DNA of 64,000 nucleotides, from NCBI RefSeq assembly GCF_040954645.1, contig NC_092810.1:12324377-12388376 (forward strand). The letters run 5' to 3'. This DNA is from Diabrotica undecimpunctata (lineage: Eukaryota; Arthropoda; Insecta; Coleoptera; Chrysomelidae). Shown here in pieces: positions 1-10,545 of this stretch. Within the stretch, counting starts at the first letter, position 1; each line of letters begins with the position of its first letter. The position numbers and the translations under genes were made by a program. Below the pieces are notes generated by a model that made no database searches, had not been told where the DNA came from, and saw nothing but the letters and a program-made list of their open reading frames with translations.

Positions 1-205
1 AGTTTCCCATTTCTAGGGTAAAAATTTAAGATACATTTTTAATTAGTATACAATCATTAGTAGGTGATACAAAAATATCAAGTAAAAAAATAAGTGCAAA
101 AAATAAGTAGGTGAAAAACAAAATAAAGAGTGAGAACAATATAAATTAAACAAATCACTACGTATATAAGAAATAAAAAAAATACACAAAAAAAAAATTA
201 ACAAT

Positions 206-550
206 CTAATGTACTCCATAAACCAGTGCGGTATCAACCAGATGATTAATTGAGCATGAGAAAATATCACAATGGTTGCATATTTTGTTATAATTATTGC
301 ACATAATATAAATTGGTGACTTCAGTAACATATTTGTTCTCGCACGTGGACAAGTAAACACTATAGTCGACCTGGAAGTAATTCTTGGCACATTAAATCT
401 AATTTGACCTAATATATCACTGCAGTCAATACAGTTGTGTAACAACTTATATAAAAATGAAACCGAAAATATAATTCTTCTTAACTCTAAACTTACAATG
501 TTAAACCTGTTACATAACAAATTGTAATCATAATGGAAGCTACATTTCAA
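206..550 (-). pseudogene. C-terminal fragment of a LINE ORF2
   Basis: An open frame of 114 codons on the minus strand resembles the region after the reverse transcriptase in insect LINEs: an LYKLLHNCIDC segment, then FNVPRITSRST and a TNMLLKSP segment. This tail pattern (F-x-K-lhNGxIDCpeLL, FnVPrrstRs, TNyxxxSPl) is recalled from Jockey/CR1-type elements rather than searched. No RT motif is present, so this is a 5'-truncated relic. The start methionine is arbitrary. Confidence 0.5.
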
Positions 551-871
551 AAATATTTCAAGGTATACATACAGAACAATATTTAAAAAAATATAAGAAT
601 AAAAACTATTTAGATAACGTTATACATACAATATTCAAAACATATAAAAGAATAAAAAAAAATATGATCAAAATTTAAAACAAAACATAATGAAATCAAC
701 ATTTCAAAAATATTTAAAGTTATATATACAGAATAATATTGAAAAAAAGTTATGAACAAAATAAAAAAAGAAACGCAATAAAATCTACATTTTAAAAATT
801 TTTTCATAAAATTTTACATATACAACAATATTTTACTGCTTTATAAAGTTATCTGCAGTTAAGGCTAGATT
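551..871. other. AT-rich spacer
   Basis: Very AT-rich sequence with two degenerate copies of an ACATTTCAAAAATATTTcAAgGT-like segment (about 540-565 and 698-722). No gene or recognised repeat seen. Confidence 0.4.
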
Positions 872-2226
872 CTAATATTTTTCCTGAGTATGGTATCTAA
901 AAAAACAATCTCCACGATGTAGTGAAACTTTGCAAAATTCGCACATATAACAGGTTAAGCTTTTCTTTTTATTGGCGGCACATACACGACACTGTCTCTG
1001 AGGCTTTAGTTTTGTGCCCCCTGTAGTAATTTTTACTAATTTGTGTTTTTTTACATCTTTTGATAATCTCTCCGGAGGATCATTTCTATTGGGCGTAGCA
1101 GATGTACCTGGTACAGGATCATCTCTGTTTTCAGGAGTAACTTCAGTAATCCATTCTTTTGCGACATCATGTAAAAATATCTTATACTTCTTTTTTGATT
1201 GTGGATTTAATGTTTTAAAAACCCTGAAAGCATTAAATAGCGCGCAATTGATGAAAAACATTACAGCCCTTTTCGTCCATTTTTTGGTACGACGTACAAT
1301 CGAGTAATACGATAAGTATTGGTCGGCGCGATCGACACCCTTCATATATTTGTTGTAGTCAACAACACATAATGGTTTCCAAATTCGCTCTTTTGTCACC
1401 CAGTCAATATTGTGGCTTTCTACAATGGCTTGATATCATTCGAACAGCTCTTTTCGATTGCCAACATTGTAATAAAATGTTTTGGCGGCGACGAAATATA
1501 GATTCTCCCCTTGCTAGTTTAGCATTTTTCAAACAAAGAGGAAGGCCTCTGTTCAAGTGAATAGTGCCACAAGTTCGAAATCTATGTTGTAAAAGTAACT
1601 CACAAGTGGCAACACTATGATAATAATTGTCCATATATATGTGATGCCATAAGTGGGAATAGGGTTCCAGTAGATTTAAAATTGTTTCTTGTAATCGACA
1701 TCCTTCTCCACAGTACATAGGAAAATTACAAATGTAACCAGTTCTAGCTTCACAACCCATTCTTATAAGTAATCCGTACTTTATAATTTTTGATGCATTA
1801 TAAACTTTGAATGATAGGCGACCCCTCCATGGCATGATGCTTTCATCTAATGATAACTCTCTCTCGGGTTTGTAGACTTCCTGGAATTTGGGTAAGAAGT
1901 AAGATATAATCGGGCGAATCTTTTTAAGGCGATCTCTGTCATCTTTGTCATCATTATTAGAGAAATGCCACGCATACCATATCTGTCTAAATTTATCCCT
2001 GTTCATTACTTCAGCAAAAATTGGAGTTTGGATAGTTTTTTCTGTAGACCAATATTCGTCTCTTGTGTCCTTACGAACTCGTCCCATTAGGAGAAGTAGT
2101 CCGAGCATTTTCTTTAATTCCACCACAGTCACATCTTTCCACTTCACAGATTTTGCTCTGTCTCTAAATAAATCTGGGTTTTGTGGGCAATATCGATTAG
2201 TTTCTGTCACCATATATTCAAATAAA
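872..2226 (-). pseudogene. piggyBac-type transposase, 5'-truncated and frameshifted
   Basis: Two minus-strand frames (2213-1404 and 1399-872) together form most of a piggyBac/PGBD transposase (DDE_Tnp_1_7 type). Visible are SLDESIMPWRGR (first acidic catalytic region), YMDNYYHS (second) and VDYNKYMKGVDRADQYLS (third), the usual DDD order. The C-terminus has a cysteine-rich zinc-binding tail (CRVCAANKK...CYMCEFCK...C). The frames are separated by a single-base type frameshift near 1404-1430: the first stops after SSHCRKPQY where the second resumes with DWVTKERIWKP. The N-terminal 60-100 residues are missing; the reading frame runs upstream only to a stop at about 2229, where a LINE begins. No TTAA-flanked inverted ends were found. 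Inactive relic. Confidence 0.9.
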
Positions 2227-3528
2227 TCAGATTACCGTACAATCAGTCTGATGAGCCATGTACTGAAAATATTCCTGAAAATTATACACTCTACAGTACA
2301 CAGAAAACTGGAAATGAACATCAATAATACCCAGTTTGGATTCCGAAATGGACTTGGAACAAGAGAGGCGTTGTTTGCACTGAACGTTATGTCTCAAAGA
2401 TGTCTTGACATAAATCAAGATGTATTCATGTGTTTCATACATTACAACAAGGCCTTTGATAAAGTGCGGCATGATCACATAATCAGACTCCTGACAGAAA
2501 AGAATTTAGATAAACGAGACATCCGACTAATAGCAAATATGTACTACAATCAGAAAGCAGTAGTGAGAGTAGAGAATAATACCACTGAAGAAATTGAAAT
2601 AAAGCGAGGTGTGAGACAAGGGTGTATACTGTCACCGACACTATTTAATCTCTATTCCGAAGACGTAATGAATAGAACACTCTCTGAGCAATCCGTAGGT
2701 ATTAAAATAAATGGTGTTAGATTAAACAATCTGAGATTTGCCGACGACACCGTTCTGATCGCAGGAACACTTGAAGAGCTACAGACATTGGTGAATAAGA
2801 TAGCAGACTGCAGCGAAGAATATGGACTATCTTTGAACATAAAGAAAACTAAATTTATGGGAATATCGAAATCAACACAAAATGTCCAAAATTTATATTT
2901 ACACAATGAAATTATCGATCGAGTTAGCAAATACAAATATTTGGGCACTTTTATAAATGAAGACAACGATAGCTCAGCAGAAATCAAAATAAGAATAGAA
3001 AAAGCCAGATCCATATTCACTAAAATGAAGAGAGTATTCTGCGGAAGAGATTTGAGTCTTGAAATGAAACTTCGCCTGATGAGATGTTACGTACTTTCTG
3101 TGCTGTTCTACGGAATGGAGTCATGGACGTTGAAAAAGATTGATACAAAAAAATTAGAGGCATTTGAACTGTGGATGTATCGCAGAATCCTGAGAATATC
3201 ATGGACCGAGAGAGTCACAAATGTCGAGGTCTTGAGAAGAATGAATAAAGAAAAGGAAGATATTTACGATCAAAAAACGAAAACTGCAATACTTGGGACA
3301 CATTACAAGAGGCGAAAGATATGAACTGCTTCGAATAATTATTCAAGGGAAAATAGCAGGAAAAAGGTCCGTAGGAAGAAGACGAAACTCCTGGCTAAAG
3401 AATCTACGGGAATGGTATAGCTGTAGCAACAACGAATTGTTTCGGTCAGCAGTTTCGAAAATACGTATAGCCCTGATGATCGCCAACCTTCGGAACGAGG
3501 ATGTCACTTGAAGAAGAAGAAGACTATA
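2227..3528 (+). pseudogene. Non-LTR retrotransposon (LINE) reverse transcriptase, 5'-truncated
   Basis: A LINE RT reads from the junction with piggyBac. Motifs in order: FGFRNGLGTREALFAL, HYNKAFDKVRHDHI, KRGVRQGCILSPTLFN, LRFADDTVLIAG (catalytic F-A-D-D), then the thumb and tail LFYGMESWTLKK and WMYRRILRISW. The frame breaks near 3290-3324 and resumes as the closing block (GHITRGERYELL...GRRRNSWLKNLREW...MIANLRNEDVT), stopping at 3511. A short (GAA)n tail follows at 3511-3524. The same family appears at 27190-28290 (minus) and 50335-50800 (plus). The endonuclease domain is lost through 5' truncation. The C-terminal GRRR-x-SWL-x2-LR-x-W block is typical of RTE/Jockey-like insect elements; exact clade not assigned. 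Confidence 0.88.
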
Positions 3529-3851
3529 TGACCTTTGTGTATAAAAATTAAATAAAAAGAGACGACCAAATTGTTCATCAATTAGTTCCATCAAAAAAGC
3601 ATTATAATAAATTTGTTGTAACTCGTCTAAGAACACGTTGTACTGCCATAGGAGTAATAAAGTATCATAATAAACGAAATGAAACACAAACATAATATGA
3701 AGGAAATTTGAAAGACAAACAAATTTTATTATGAATACTTCGGATGTTATGTCTAACGCGTTCCTAATAATAATACACCAATATACTGTGTCCGTACATT
3801 ATATAAAACATTATTTTTACTTTTGTGTCATTTAAAAGTGATGATTTTAAA
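3529..3851. other. AT-rich spacer
   Basis: The minus-strand frame over 3343-3693 mostly shadows the LINE; the remainder may hold the missing piggyBac N-terminus if the LINE inserted into it, but I could not recognise it. Confidence 0.3.
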
Positions 3852-3970
3852 CGGGTACTAATACCTATCCCGCTTTTAAGCGGCAATGAGCGGAGCGGGT
3901 ATTTGTACCTGCCCCGCTTATAAGTGGCAATCCGCCAAAGCGGGTACTAGTACCCGACCCGCTCATAATG
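3852..3970. repeat. GC-rich 44-45 bp tandem repeat, about 2.7 copies
   Basis: Units start with CGGGTA at 3852, 3896 and 3941. Each contains CGGGTAxTxxTACC, CCCGCTTxTAAG and GGCAAT segments. The last unit holds a near-palindrome (CGGGTACTAGTACCCG). It is a sharp GC-rich patch in AT-rich DNA. No coding role is visible. Confidence 0.75.
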
Positions 3971-4537
3971 TGTTTTAAACGATCCTCTTGTCTGTCATGA
4001 CCCGTGTTTCTTCCCAGCTAATTGTAACGGAACCGCACTGGATGGTTGACAATACATCACAGTGTTCTAACAAACAAGCAGTTTCACAAATTTTAGGGTG
4101 GGTATTCTAGTGAATGTATTTAAATCGCAAAGTGTTTGTATAAAATCATACAAAGTAACTTTTTTGCCTTCACTTAATACAGATGGGGCCACTTGCATAG
4201 CCTTCTTTTCTGCTCTGATTTTCAGTGAGTGATCCCGCTGTTGTCATCAGGTGCCACCAATCACGCACCTCGATGTGCATCGCCCTTCCTTCTGGAACTT
4301 ATAATTAAATTTAATTGGTTGAGAAATGAAAAAGTTTCATATAAAAGTTAATTTGTCTTTAAATATGGGACATTTTCGGATCTCAGGTCAGTATATAGTA
4401 TGGTTTTACCCGTCTAGGGTAGCTCCCTACAGCACTTTGCTCGAAGGGCTCTGCGAATTTTCTAAGACTCTGAAGCTGAGTTTTTTTCTTCTTAGAAAAC
4501 CTGTGTTTTATTTCTACAAAAGTAAATAAACCATAAA

Positions 4538-4563
4538 GGCATTGTCTTTTTTAAGACAATGCC
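4538..4563 (+). promoter_or_regulatory. LTR hairpin I, after the poly(A) signal
   Basis: GGCATTGTCTT and AAGACAATGCC form a perfect 11-bp stem with a TTTT loop, just downstream of AATAAA. Element 2 keeps the stem with compensating changes. It may be an RNA structure affecting 3' end formation; the function is inferred. Confidence 0.65.
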
Positions 4564-4581
4564 ACAATAAGAACGTACCGG

Positions 4582-4620
4582 CTAACTACGCAATATTGCA
4601 ACATATTGCGCAATAGTTAG
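4582..4620 (+). promoter_or_regulatory. LTR hairpin II
   Basis: Inner stem CGCAATAT/ATATTGCG with a 6-nt loop, outer stem CTAACTA/TAGTTAG with a CAA bulge. Element 2 carries CCAACTA/TAGTTGG, a compensatory change, with a different loop. Confidence 0.65.
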
Positions 4621-4697
4621 AGACATTAATAAACATGGAAACTTGCACCAAAATGCTATCAACTTTTCATACGTTTATTAATTGCACGGAGACGACA

Positions 4698-4708
4698 TGG
4701 CGCCCAAC
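4698..4708 (+). promoter_or_regulatory. Primer-binding site, element 1
   Basis: TGGCGCCCAAC begins immediately after the 5' LTR. This is the classic complement of a tRNA-Lys 3' end used by many insect and retroviral LTR elements to prime minus-strand DNA. Confidence 0.88.
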
Positions 4709-5370
4709 TATTTAACGAAATCTACCACGGATGACATCCGTGACTCTGACATCCGAGATGTCAGAGTTCTCATGCTTCAGCGATCGAAAATCGTAAAAGT
4801 TCCAACACGACGCCTGCATCAAAACCACTCAAGAAAACAGCGGGGAGAAGCATCGGATGTTGGTACACAAACTAACATGCCGATATCCACCTTCTGCAGA
4901 CCTGAAACCGTCGATGTGCCATATCTCCGACGAGCCAGCCTACTTGATGCTAAGTACCGGATGCGATGGATGTCCCCGGAGTAGCCAGTCACTGCCTGCC
5001 CTACCATTATGTGGTCCAGAGTCACCACGGAGGCTCAGGCAAACTCGCCTACGACACACCGGCGACATGCAGATCTGAAACGTATAGCTAGAGAGGACGA
5101 AGCCGCCGTAGAACGAGCACATCACCGAGGATGGACCTGCAGATGCTGTCAACAACACCGACCACCGCCTGGGAGTGTTTTGTGCAGTTCAAGTGCGTGC
5201 TACGCGAGTGTATTGTGTGTTAGAGAACTGTAAGTAAATTTGACAATATAGACATATCCATTTTTAATATAGTTTATGCATTTTTTCTTTCCTATATGTG
5301 AATTGTAAAAAAAAATTGTTTTCTTAAGTTTTTTAATAAAATCAGCTTTTTTATCAGCCTCAGAGTCTCC

Positions 5371-5383
5371 AAAGCAGGGGGGA
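5371..5383 (+). promoter_or_regulatory. Polypurine tract, element 1
   Basis: AAAGCAGGGGGGA directly abuts the TG start of the 3' LTR at 5384, as expected for the plus-strand primer. Confidence 0.85.
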
Positions 5384-5731
5384 TGTCATCCAGGTGCCAC
5401 CAATCACGCACCTCGATGTGCATCGCCCTTCTTTCTGGAACTTATAATTAAATTTAATTGGTTGAGAAATGGAAAAGTTTCATATAAAAAAGTTAATTTG
5501 TCTTTAAATATGGGACATTTTCGGATCTCAGGTCAGTATATAGTATGGTTTTACCCGTCTGGGGTAGCTCCCTAGAGCACTTTGCTCGAAGGGCTCTGCG
5601 AATTTTCTAAGACTCTGAATCTGAGTTTTTTTCTTCTTAGAAAACCTGTGTTTTATTTCTACAAAAGTAAATAAACCATAAAGGCATTGTCTTTTTTAAG
5701 ACAATGCCACAATAAGAACGTACCGGCTAAC
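5384..5731 (+). repeat. 3' LTR of element 1, first part
   Basis: First 348 bp of the 3' LTR. Element 2 entered after the TAAC at 5728-5731; the remaining part resumes at 7375. Confidence 0.9.
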
Positions 5732-6209
5732 TGTCATCAAGTGCCACCAATCACGCACTTCGATGTTCATCGCCCTTCCTTCTGGAACAAATAATTAAAT
5801 CTAATTGGTCGAGAAATGAAAGAGTTTCATATAAAAGTTAATTATCCTTAAATATGGGACACCTTCGGATCTCGCTCTCAGTCAAGACAGTCAAGTACAG
5901 TCAAGTGTTAGTGTGTGTTTTACCCGTGTAGGGTAGCTCCCTAGAGCACTTTGCTCGAAGGGCTCTGTTTCTTTCTAAGACTCTGAAGCTGAGTTTTTTT
6001 CTTCTTAGAAAGAATGTGTTTTATTTACCACCCTAATAAAACCACAAGGGCATTGACCTCCTCAAGGTCATGCCACAATAAGAGCGTACCGGCCAACTAC
6101 GCAATATTACACCATATTGCGCAATAGTTGGACAGATTAATAAACATGGAAACTTGCACCAAGTTGCAATCAGTTTTTCCTACGTTTATTAATTACACCG
6201 GAGACGACA
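5732..6209 (+). repeat. 5' LTR of element 2
   Basis: 478 bp with TG...CA ends. Contains a CTAATAAAACC poly(A)-like signal followed by hairpins at 6049-6074 and 6093-6131. The 6049-6074 stem (GGCATTGACCT/AGGTCATGCC with one bulged T) has paired changes relative to element 1. Confidence 0.92.
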
Positions 6210-6220
6210 TGGCGCCCAAC
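6210..6220 (+). promoter_or_regulatory. Primer-binding site, element 2
   Basis: TGGCGCCCAAC directly after the 5' LTR, identical to that of element 1 and complementary to a tRNA-Lys 3' end. Confidence 0.88.
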
Positions 6221-6883
6221 CTTCAACGAACTCTACCACGACTTCGAGATGTCAGAGTTCTCATGCTCCGCGATCGAAAATCGCAAACAGTTCCAACACG
6301 ATGCCTGCATCAAAACCACTCAAGGAAACAGCGGGGAGAAGCATCGGATGTTAGTACACCAAACTAACATGCCGATATCCACCTTCTGCAGCCCTGAAAC
6401 CGTCGATGTGCCACATCTCCGACGAGCCAGCCTACTTGATGCTAAGTACCTGATGCAGTGGATGTCTCCGCAGTGGCCAGTCACTGCCTGCCCTACCATT
6501 ATGTGGTCCAGAGCACCACGGAGGCTCAGGCAAACCCACCGGTGACATGCAGAGGGGAAATGTACAGCTAGAGAGGACGAAGCCGCCGTAGAACGAGCAC
6601 GTCGTCGAGGATGGACCTGCAGATACTGTCCACAACACCGATCACCGCCTGTGAGTGTTTTTGTGCAGTGCAAGTGCGCGGTACGCGAGTGTACGCGAGT
6701 GCAGTGAGTGTTAGAGGACTTGTAAGTAATTTGACAATATAGACATATTCATTTTGATATATTTCATCTTATAATTGATATATTTTATGCATTTTTTTTT
6801 CTTTCCTATATGTGTATTGTAAAAAAATTGTTTTCTTAAGTTTTTTAATAAAATCATCTTTTTTTATCAGCCTCAGAGTCTCC

Positions 6884-6896
6884 AAAGCAGGGGGGA
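6884..6896 (+). promoter_or_regulatory. Polypurine tract, element 2
   Basis: AAAGCAGGGGGGA immediately before the 3' LTR start at 6897, identical to element 1. Confidence 0.86.
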
Positions 6897-7374
6897 TGTC
6901 ATCAAGTGCCACCAATCACGCACTTCGATGTTCATCGCCCTTCCTTCTGGAACAAATAATTAAATCTAATTGGTCGAGAAATGAAAGAGTTTCATATAAA
7001 AGTTAATTATCCTTAAATATGGGACACCTTCGGATCTCGCTCTCAGTCAAGACAGTCAAGTACAGTCAAGTGTTAGTGTGTGTTTTACCCGTGTAGGGTA
7101 GCTCCCTAGAGCACTTTGCTCGAAGGGCTCTGTTTCTTTCTAAGACTCTGAAGCTGAGTTTTTTTCTTCTTAGAAAGAATGTGTTTTATTTACCACCCTA
7201 ATAAAACCACAAGGGCATTGACCTCCTCAAGGTCATGCCACAATAAGAGCGTACCGGCCAACTACGCAATATTACACCATATTGCGCAATAGTTGGACAG
7301 ATTAATAAACATGGAAACTTGCACCAAGTTGCAATCAGTTTTTCCTACGTTTATTAATTACACCGGAGACGACA
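6897..7374 (+). repeat. 3' LTR of element 2
   Basis: 478 bp; no difference from the 5' LTR (5732-6209) was seen by eye, the hallmark of a recent insertion. Confidence 0.92.
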
Positions 7375-7490
7375 TAACTACGCAATATTGCAAAATATTG
7401 CGCAATAGTTAGAGACATTAATAAACATGGAAACTTGCACCAAGATGCTATCAACTTTTCATACGTTTATTAATTACACCGGAGACGACA
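7375..7490 (+). repeat. 3' LTR of element 1, second part
   Basis: Begins with the duplicated TAAC (7375-7378), continues through hairpin II and ends at the LTR terminus GGAGACGACA. Rejoined, the 3' LTR is about 460 bp, matching the 456-bp 5' LTR. Confidence 0.9.
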
Positions 7491-7613
7491 CTGTAACTCT
7501 GGACTATTTCGGATGGCTTCTAAAACTGTACTTATCGCTGTATCTGTGTTAATTTCGATTTTATCTTCTGTAATTATTGACGTTGTTGGATCTGACTCAA
7601 TCATTACATCTTA

Positions 7614-9095
7614 GAAATAGATACTATACTAGATAGATGCCTTTTTTTGGCTCTTGACCTCAAAGAGCTACTTGACAGTTTTTTCGTAATTTCTCGTCAT
7701 TTGGAAAATAGTGGAGACGTATATCTTGTATCTCGTACATCGAGCAGGACATTGCGGCACTGACGAATATCTATTGCTTTTCTTCTCATTGCTCATTATT
7801 TTTAAAATTTGATGAAATTGAAACCAGTTTTAAACACTAATTTATTTAAATTTTTGACATCTATTATCCTTATTTAGTGAAAACGCGAATACCTATTATA
7901 CTAGAAATATTTTTAAAATTTTGGATTTGGTTTAAAAACGTAATATCTAATAGTGTTATTAATATTATTACCATATTAAACATAATCCTGTAATGTTCTT
8001 GACGCTTAAGTTGAAAGCTCTCAACACGTACGCCAAATAATACACTCTACTTAATTTTCTTAATGGTGATTTGTAATTTTAATATTGTATACCCCTGCCC
8101 CTTTTCCATCTTCCCTTCCTCTTAATTCCGGAGTTAAGATATTAACATTAATTAACGAAGTCCCCTAAACATTTAAGTTTATAGCTTGACAAGCAATTAC
8201 AAGATTATAAAGATTTATCCTTTGTGGGTATAAATTTCATATATACCTTTACCTTTTAGGAGACTTGTACTATTGCCGGTGTGCACTGAGAGGAAATGCG
8301 TTAGTTAAGTTCTCGGAAGTCGTAATGGCAAAACTTTTATTAACTTTATTGACTTCTCAGTGAACCTAAAGAGCGTTCAAGTAAATTTTCGTAGAGCTTG
8401 AAATATGATATATCTAATACAAATGTATATTTTCTTAATAGCCGTTTTATTTTTGGTATAAAAGTTATTTTAATTTAGTATTTGAAATATGCGCATACTT
8501 TCTTGTTTATATATAAATACATTTTGAAATTAAAAAAAAAGTTCTAGAAATATTTGATTTGACGTGTTTCTATGTATTTGAGTACGGTATAAATTAAAAA
8601 CAGACTATAATATAAATTTGTAATTAGAGGATATTCTTCTACTCTTATATGTGTTCGTTAGATTTGAAAAGGCAGAGGTCAAATTTAGAGTGAAAACATA
8701 TTGGATGAACTTTCTTATAGTAGATATTCTGCCAACTCTGTGGATGACACAACATATGAACCAGATAATAGCAGTATCAATGATGATTTTGAGACAAATT
8801 GAACCATATAAGTACAAATTAAGAACAATAATTTTGATCTACTGCAAAACATAGTGAGAGTTACTTCCATCCTTTCAATTCTGATCTCTTAAAAATCTGT
8901 AGCTTTTATTTGTAGTTTATTTAGTGTACAATGAATAAGGTTGCGTTGCTTAGGATCGGTGGTTGTATGCATAGTTCTTTGGATCATTCTTACTTTCTCA
9001 GAAACAAAAGACAAACGGAAAAAAGAAAAAATAGGAAGATAATAGCTAGTAGAATTATTGGTAAACAATACAAAGAAAACGAGTTATCAAAAATG
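7614..9095. other. AT-rich intergenic DNA
   Basis: No gene recognised. A short acidic frame near 8699-8800 (ending INDDFETN) resembles a low-complexity coding scrap but has no homologue I can name. Confidence 0.35.
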
Positions 9096-9100
9096 TATAA

Positions 9101-9134
<34 letters not shown>

Positions 9135-9160
9135 TTATCTATTTATCTATTTATCTATGA

Positions 9161-9251
<91 letters not shown>

Positions 9252-9272
9252 GATCTATCTATCTATCTATAA

Positions 9273-9314
<42 letters not shown>

Positions 9315-9345
9315 TTGTTTATCTATATACCTATCTATCTATTCT
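9096..9345. repeat. (TCTA)n microsatellite
   Basis: About 250 bp of tetranucleotide TCTA repeat with scattered TTTA and GATC variants. The Ser/Ile/Tyr/Leu frames across it are repeat artefacts. Confidence 0.97.
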
Positions 9346-10326
9346 AATAATAACAGTATTATATTTGATGCTATCTGCAAAACGTGTTAAAGACTACAAA
9401 TGTGGACTTCTAAAAATATACGGTAGCCATCCACTAGACCTGTACAAACTGATGCAGGATTCCATAATTTTAGAATAAATGAAACAAAAATGACCCTATT
9501 ATATCTGAATAAAATCGATAGAAGTGTTTTCCTCTTTATGTTTACCACATTCTTACCAAAAGTGAGATAATTGACTGTACTATAAAAAACATAGTTTTAC
9601 TGTTTGAAAATATTTGACATGTTGAGAAGATTATTTTAATTTTGAGTAGTTTGTCGTCTGTACTTGATTTATATGGACTTTAATGTTACTTTGAAATAAT
9701 TTTTTCAATTTATTGTTTATAAAAAGAACTTAACTCCTTTTCTGAGAAGTTATTCATTGGGTTATTCTTACAGCCAGTACTTTATAAGTATAAATCTACA
9801 CTCCAATTTTGTTAGGTACTTGAAAAAAGACTTAACAAGGATAAAAATTTGAATTATCGCTTTCCGCCGAGAAGGCGTGAATGAATAGAAACTGTTACCG
9901 TAGGAAAAGTTTTTTCTCGGGTTTTTTTTCCTGGCCTTTTTATTATAGCTACTTGTGATCTGTGTGCACGTAGTATAACCTACCTGAGGAGAAACACATA
10001 TATCAACTTACTTCAAGAGTATAAAAGAAGGAAACACGGACATTAAATTACTTTCATAATAAATTTAATAAAAATTTAGTGGTTTCTCAAAAGGTCCTGA
10101 TGGAAAAAGGCATAGTTACATTACGACTTTTCTTAAATTATCGGTTGCGGTTCAGAAGTGTATCTTTTTTGTTATAAGCGCCATTTTCACTTTAAACTTA
10201 ATAAATAGTTTATACTGTATCATAACTTATGAATATTCTTTTTTTTATAAAAACATTATTATATTAGTTCTTGAATTATGGGTCTTTGATTTTTACACAG
10301 TACTAACCTTATATAAAAGTAATTTT
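9346..10326. other. AT-rich intergenic DNA
   Basis: Nothing recognisable as a gene or element; possibly unique sequence around 9760-10010. Confidence 0.35.
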
Positions 10327-10420
10327 GTTTATGAAATACCGTGTCTAGGGTGTCAAAAAAGCTATATTGGCCAAACATCACAGTGGCTAAAACAACGCAT
10401 CAAAAAGATGAATGTGAAAA
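10327..10420 (+). pseudogene. Penelope-like element GIY-YIG endonuclease fragment
   Basis: The frame reads VYEIPCLGCQKSYIGQTSQW then LKQRIKK. This is the start of the GIY-YIG endonuclease domain of Penelope-like elements (VYxIPC-x2-C-x3-YIGQT-x3-L-x2-R). The frame then decays. Only about 30 codons survive. A second such fragment is at 17130-17200 on the minus strand. Confidence 0.72.
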
Positions 10421-10545
10421 GTGTATTAGCTATAGGGTTGGACAACTTTCGAGAGAAGATTTAAAAGTCACATACAGAGGAAAGTAGAAGCAAGAGAAGA
10501 AAAAAAAAACAAAATGTTTTCACAGTAGATTTGGAAGCCGTGTTC

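Larger units (their letters stand above)
4242..4697 (+). repeat. 5' LTR of element 1
   Basis: 456 bp, TG...CA boundaries (TGTCATCAGG to GGAGACGACA). It contains a TATA-like stretch near 4387, an AATAAA signal at about 4524 and two hairpins (4538-4563 and 4582-4620). It differs from the matching 3' LTR by several substitutions and small indels, so element 1 is not recent. Confidence 0.9.
5732..7374 (+). mobile_element. Short non-autonomous LTR retrotransposon 2, nested in the 3' LTR of element 1
   Basis: 1643 bp: LTRs 5732-6209 and 6897-7374, 687 bp between them. It is flanked by TAAC on both sides (5728-5731 and 7375-7378). Both LTRs are 478 bp and appear identical when read base by base, so it inserted recently. 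It is the same family as element 1 but a separate subfamily with a different LTR centre (an AGTCAAGACAGTCAAGTACAG stretch). No gag, protease, RT or integrase is encoded. Internal frames share the HQNHSRKQRGEASDV segment with element 1 but are shifted and cut short, so coding function is doubtful. Confidence 0.93.
4242..7490 (+). mobile_element. Short non-autonomous LTR retrotransposon 1 (TRIM/LARD-like), host of a second copy
   Basis: Element 1 runs from the 5' LTR (4242-4697) to the end of its 3' LTR at 7490. It is flanked by a perfect 4-bp duplication, CTGT (4238-4241 and 7491-7494). Its 3' LTR is interrupted by element 2 (5732-7374). Without the nested copy it is about 1.6 kb, with only about 686 bp between LTRs, far too small for gag-pol, so mobilisation must have been in trans. 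The internal region has a 100-codon frame that is not preserved in element 2. A 4-bp duplication and Lys-type primer site suggest a Ty3/gypsy-like driver; the superfamily is inferred. Confidence 0.9.
4067..7610 (-). pseudogene. Unidentified open frame split by nested LTR elements
   Basis: The DNA flanking the LTR insertion is open in one minus-strand frame: from a stop at 7613-7611 with an ATG at 7604, through 7491, then from 4237 to a TAG at 4067. Counting the CTGT target duplication once, 38 codons upstream join 57 codons (including stop) downstream with no shift. The composition (EDKIEINTDTAISTVLEAI upstream, VLSEGKKVTLYDFIQTLCD downstream) looks protein-like, but I do not recognise the family. 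It may be an exon or an older element's coding fragment disrupted by the insertion. Confidence 0.4.

Noticed and set aside
7..22. TTTCTAGGGTAA-like word resembling a piggyBac terminus
   Set aside because: Its orientation is that of a right end whose body would lie outside the window, so it does not belong to the transposase at 872-2226, and 9-12 bp is too short to support an element end.
8651..8854. 67-codon plus-strand frame and an overlapping acidic frame
   Set aside because: No family resemblance, no supporting splice sites or neighbours; too short to call a gene.
9096..9390. Long Ser-Ile-Tyr-Leu open frames of 110 codons or more
   Set aside because: They are translations of the (TCTA)n microsatellite.
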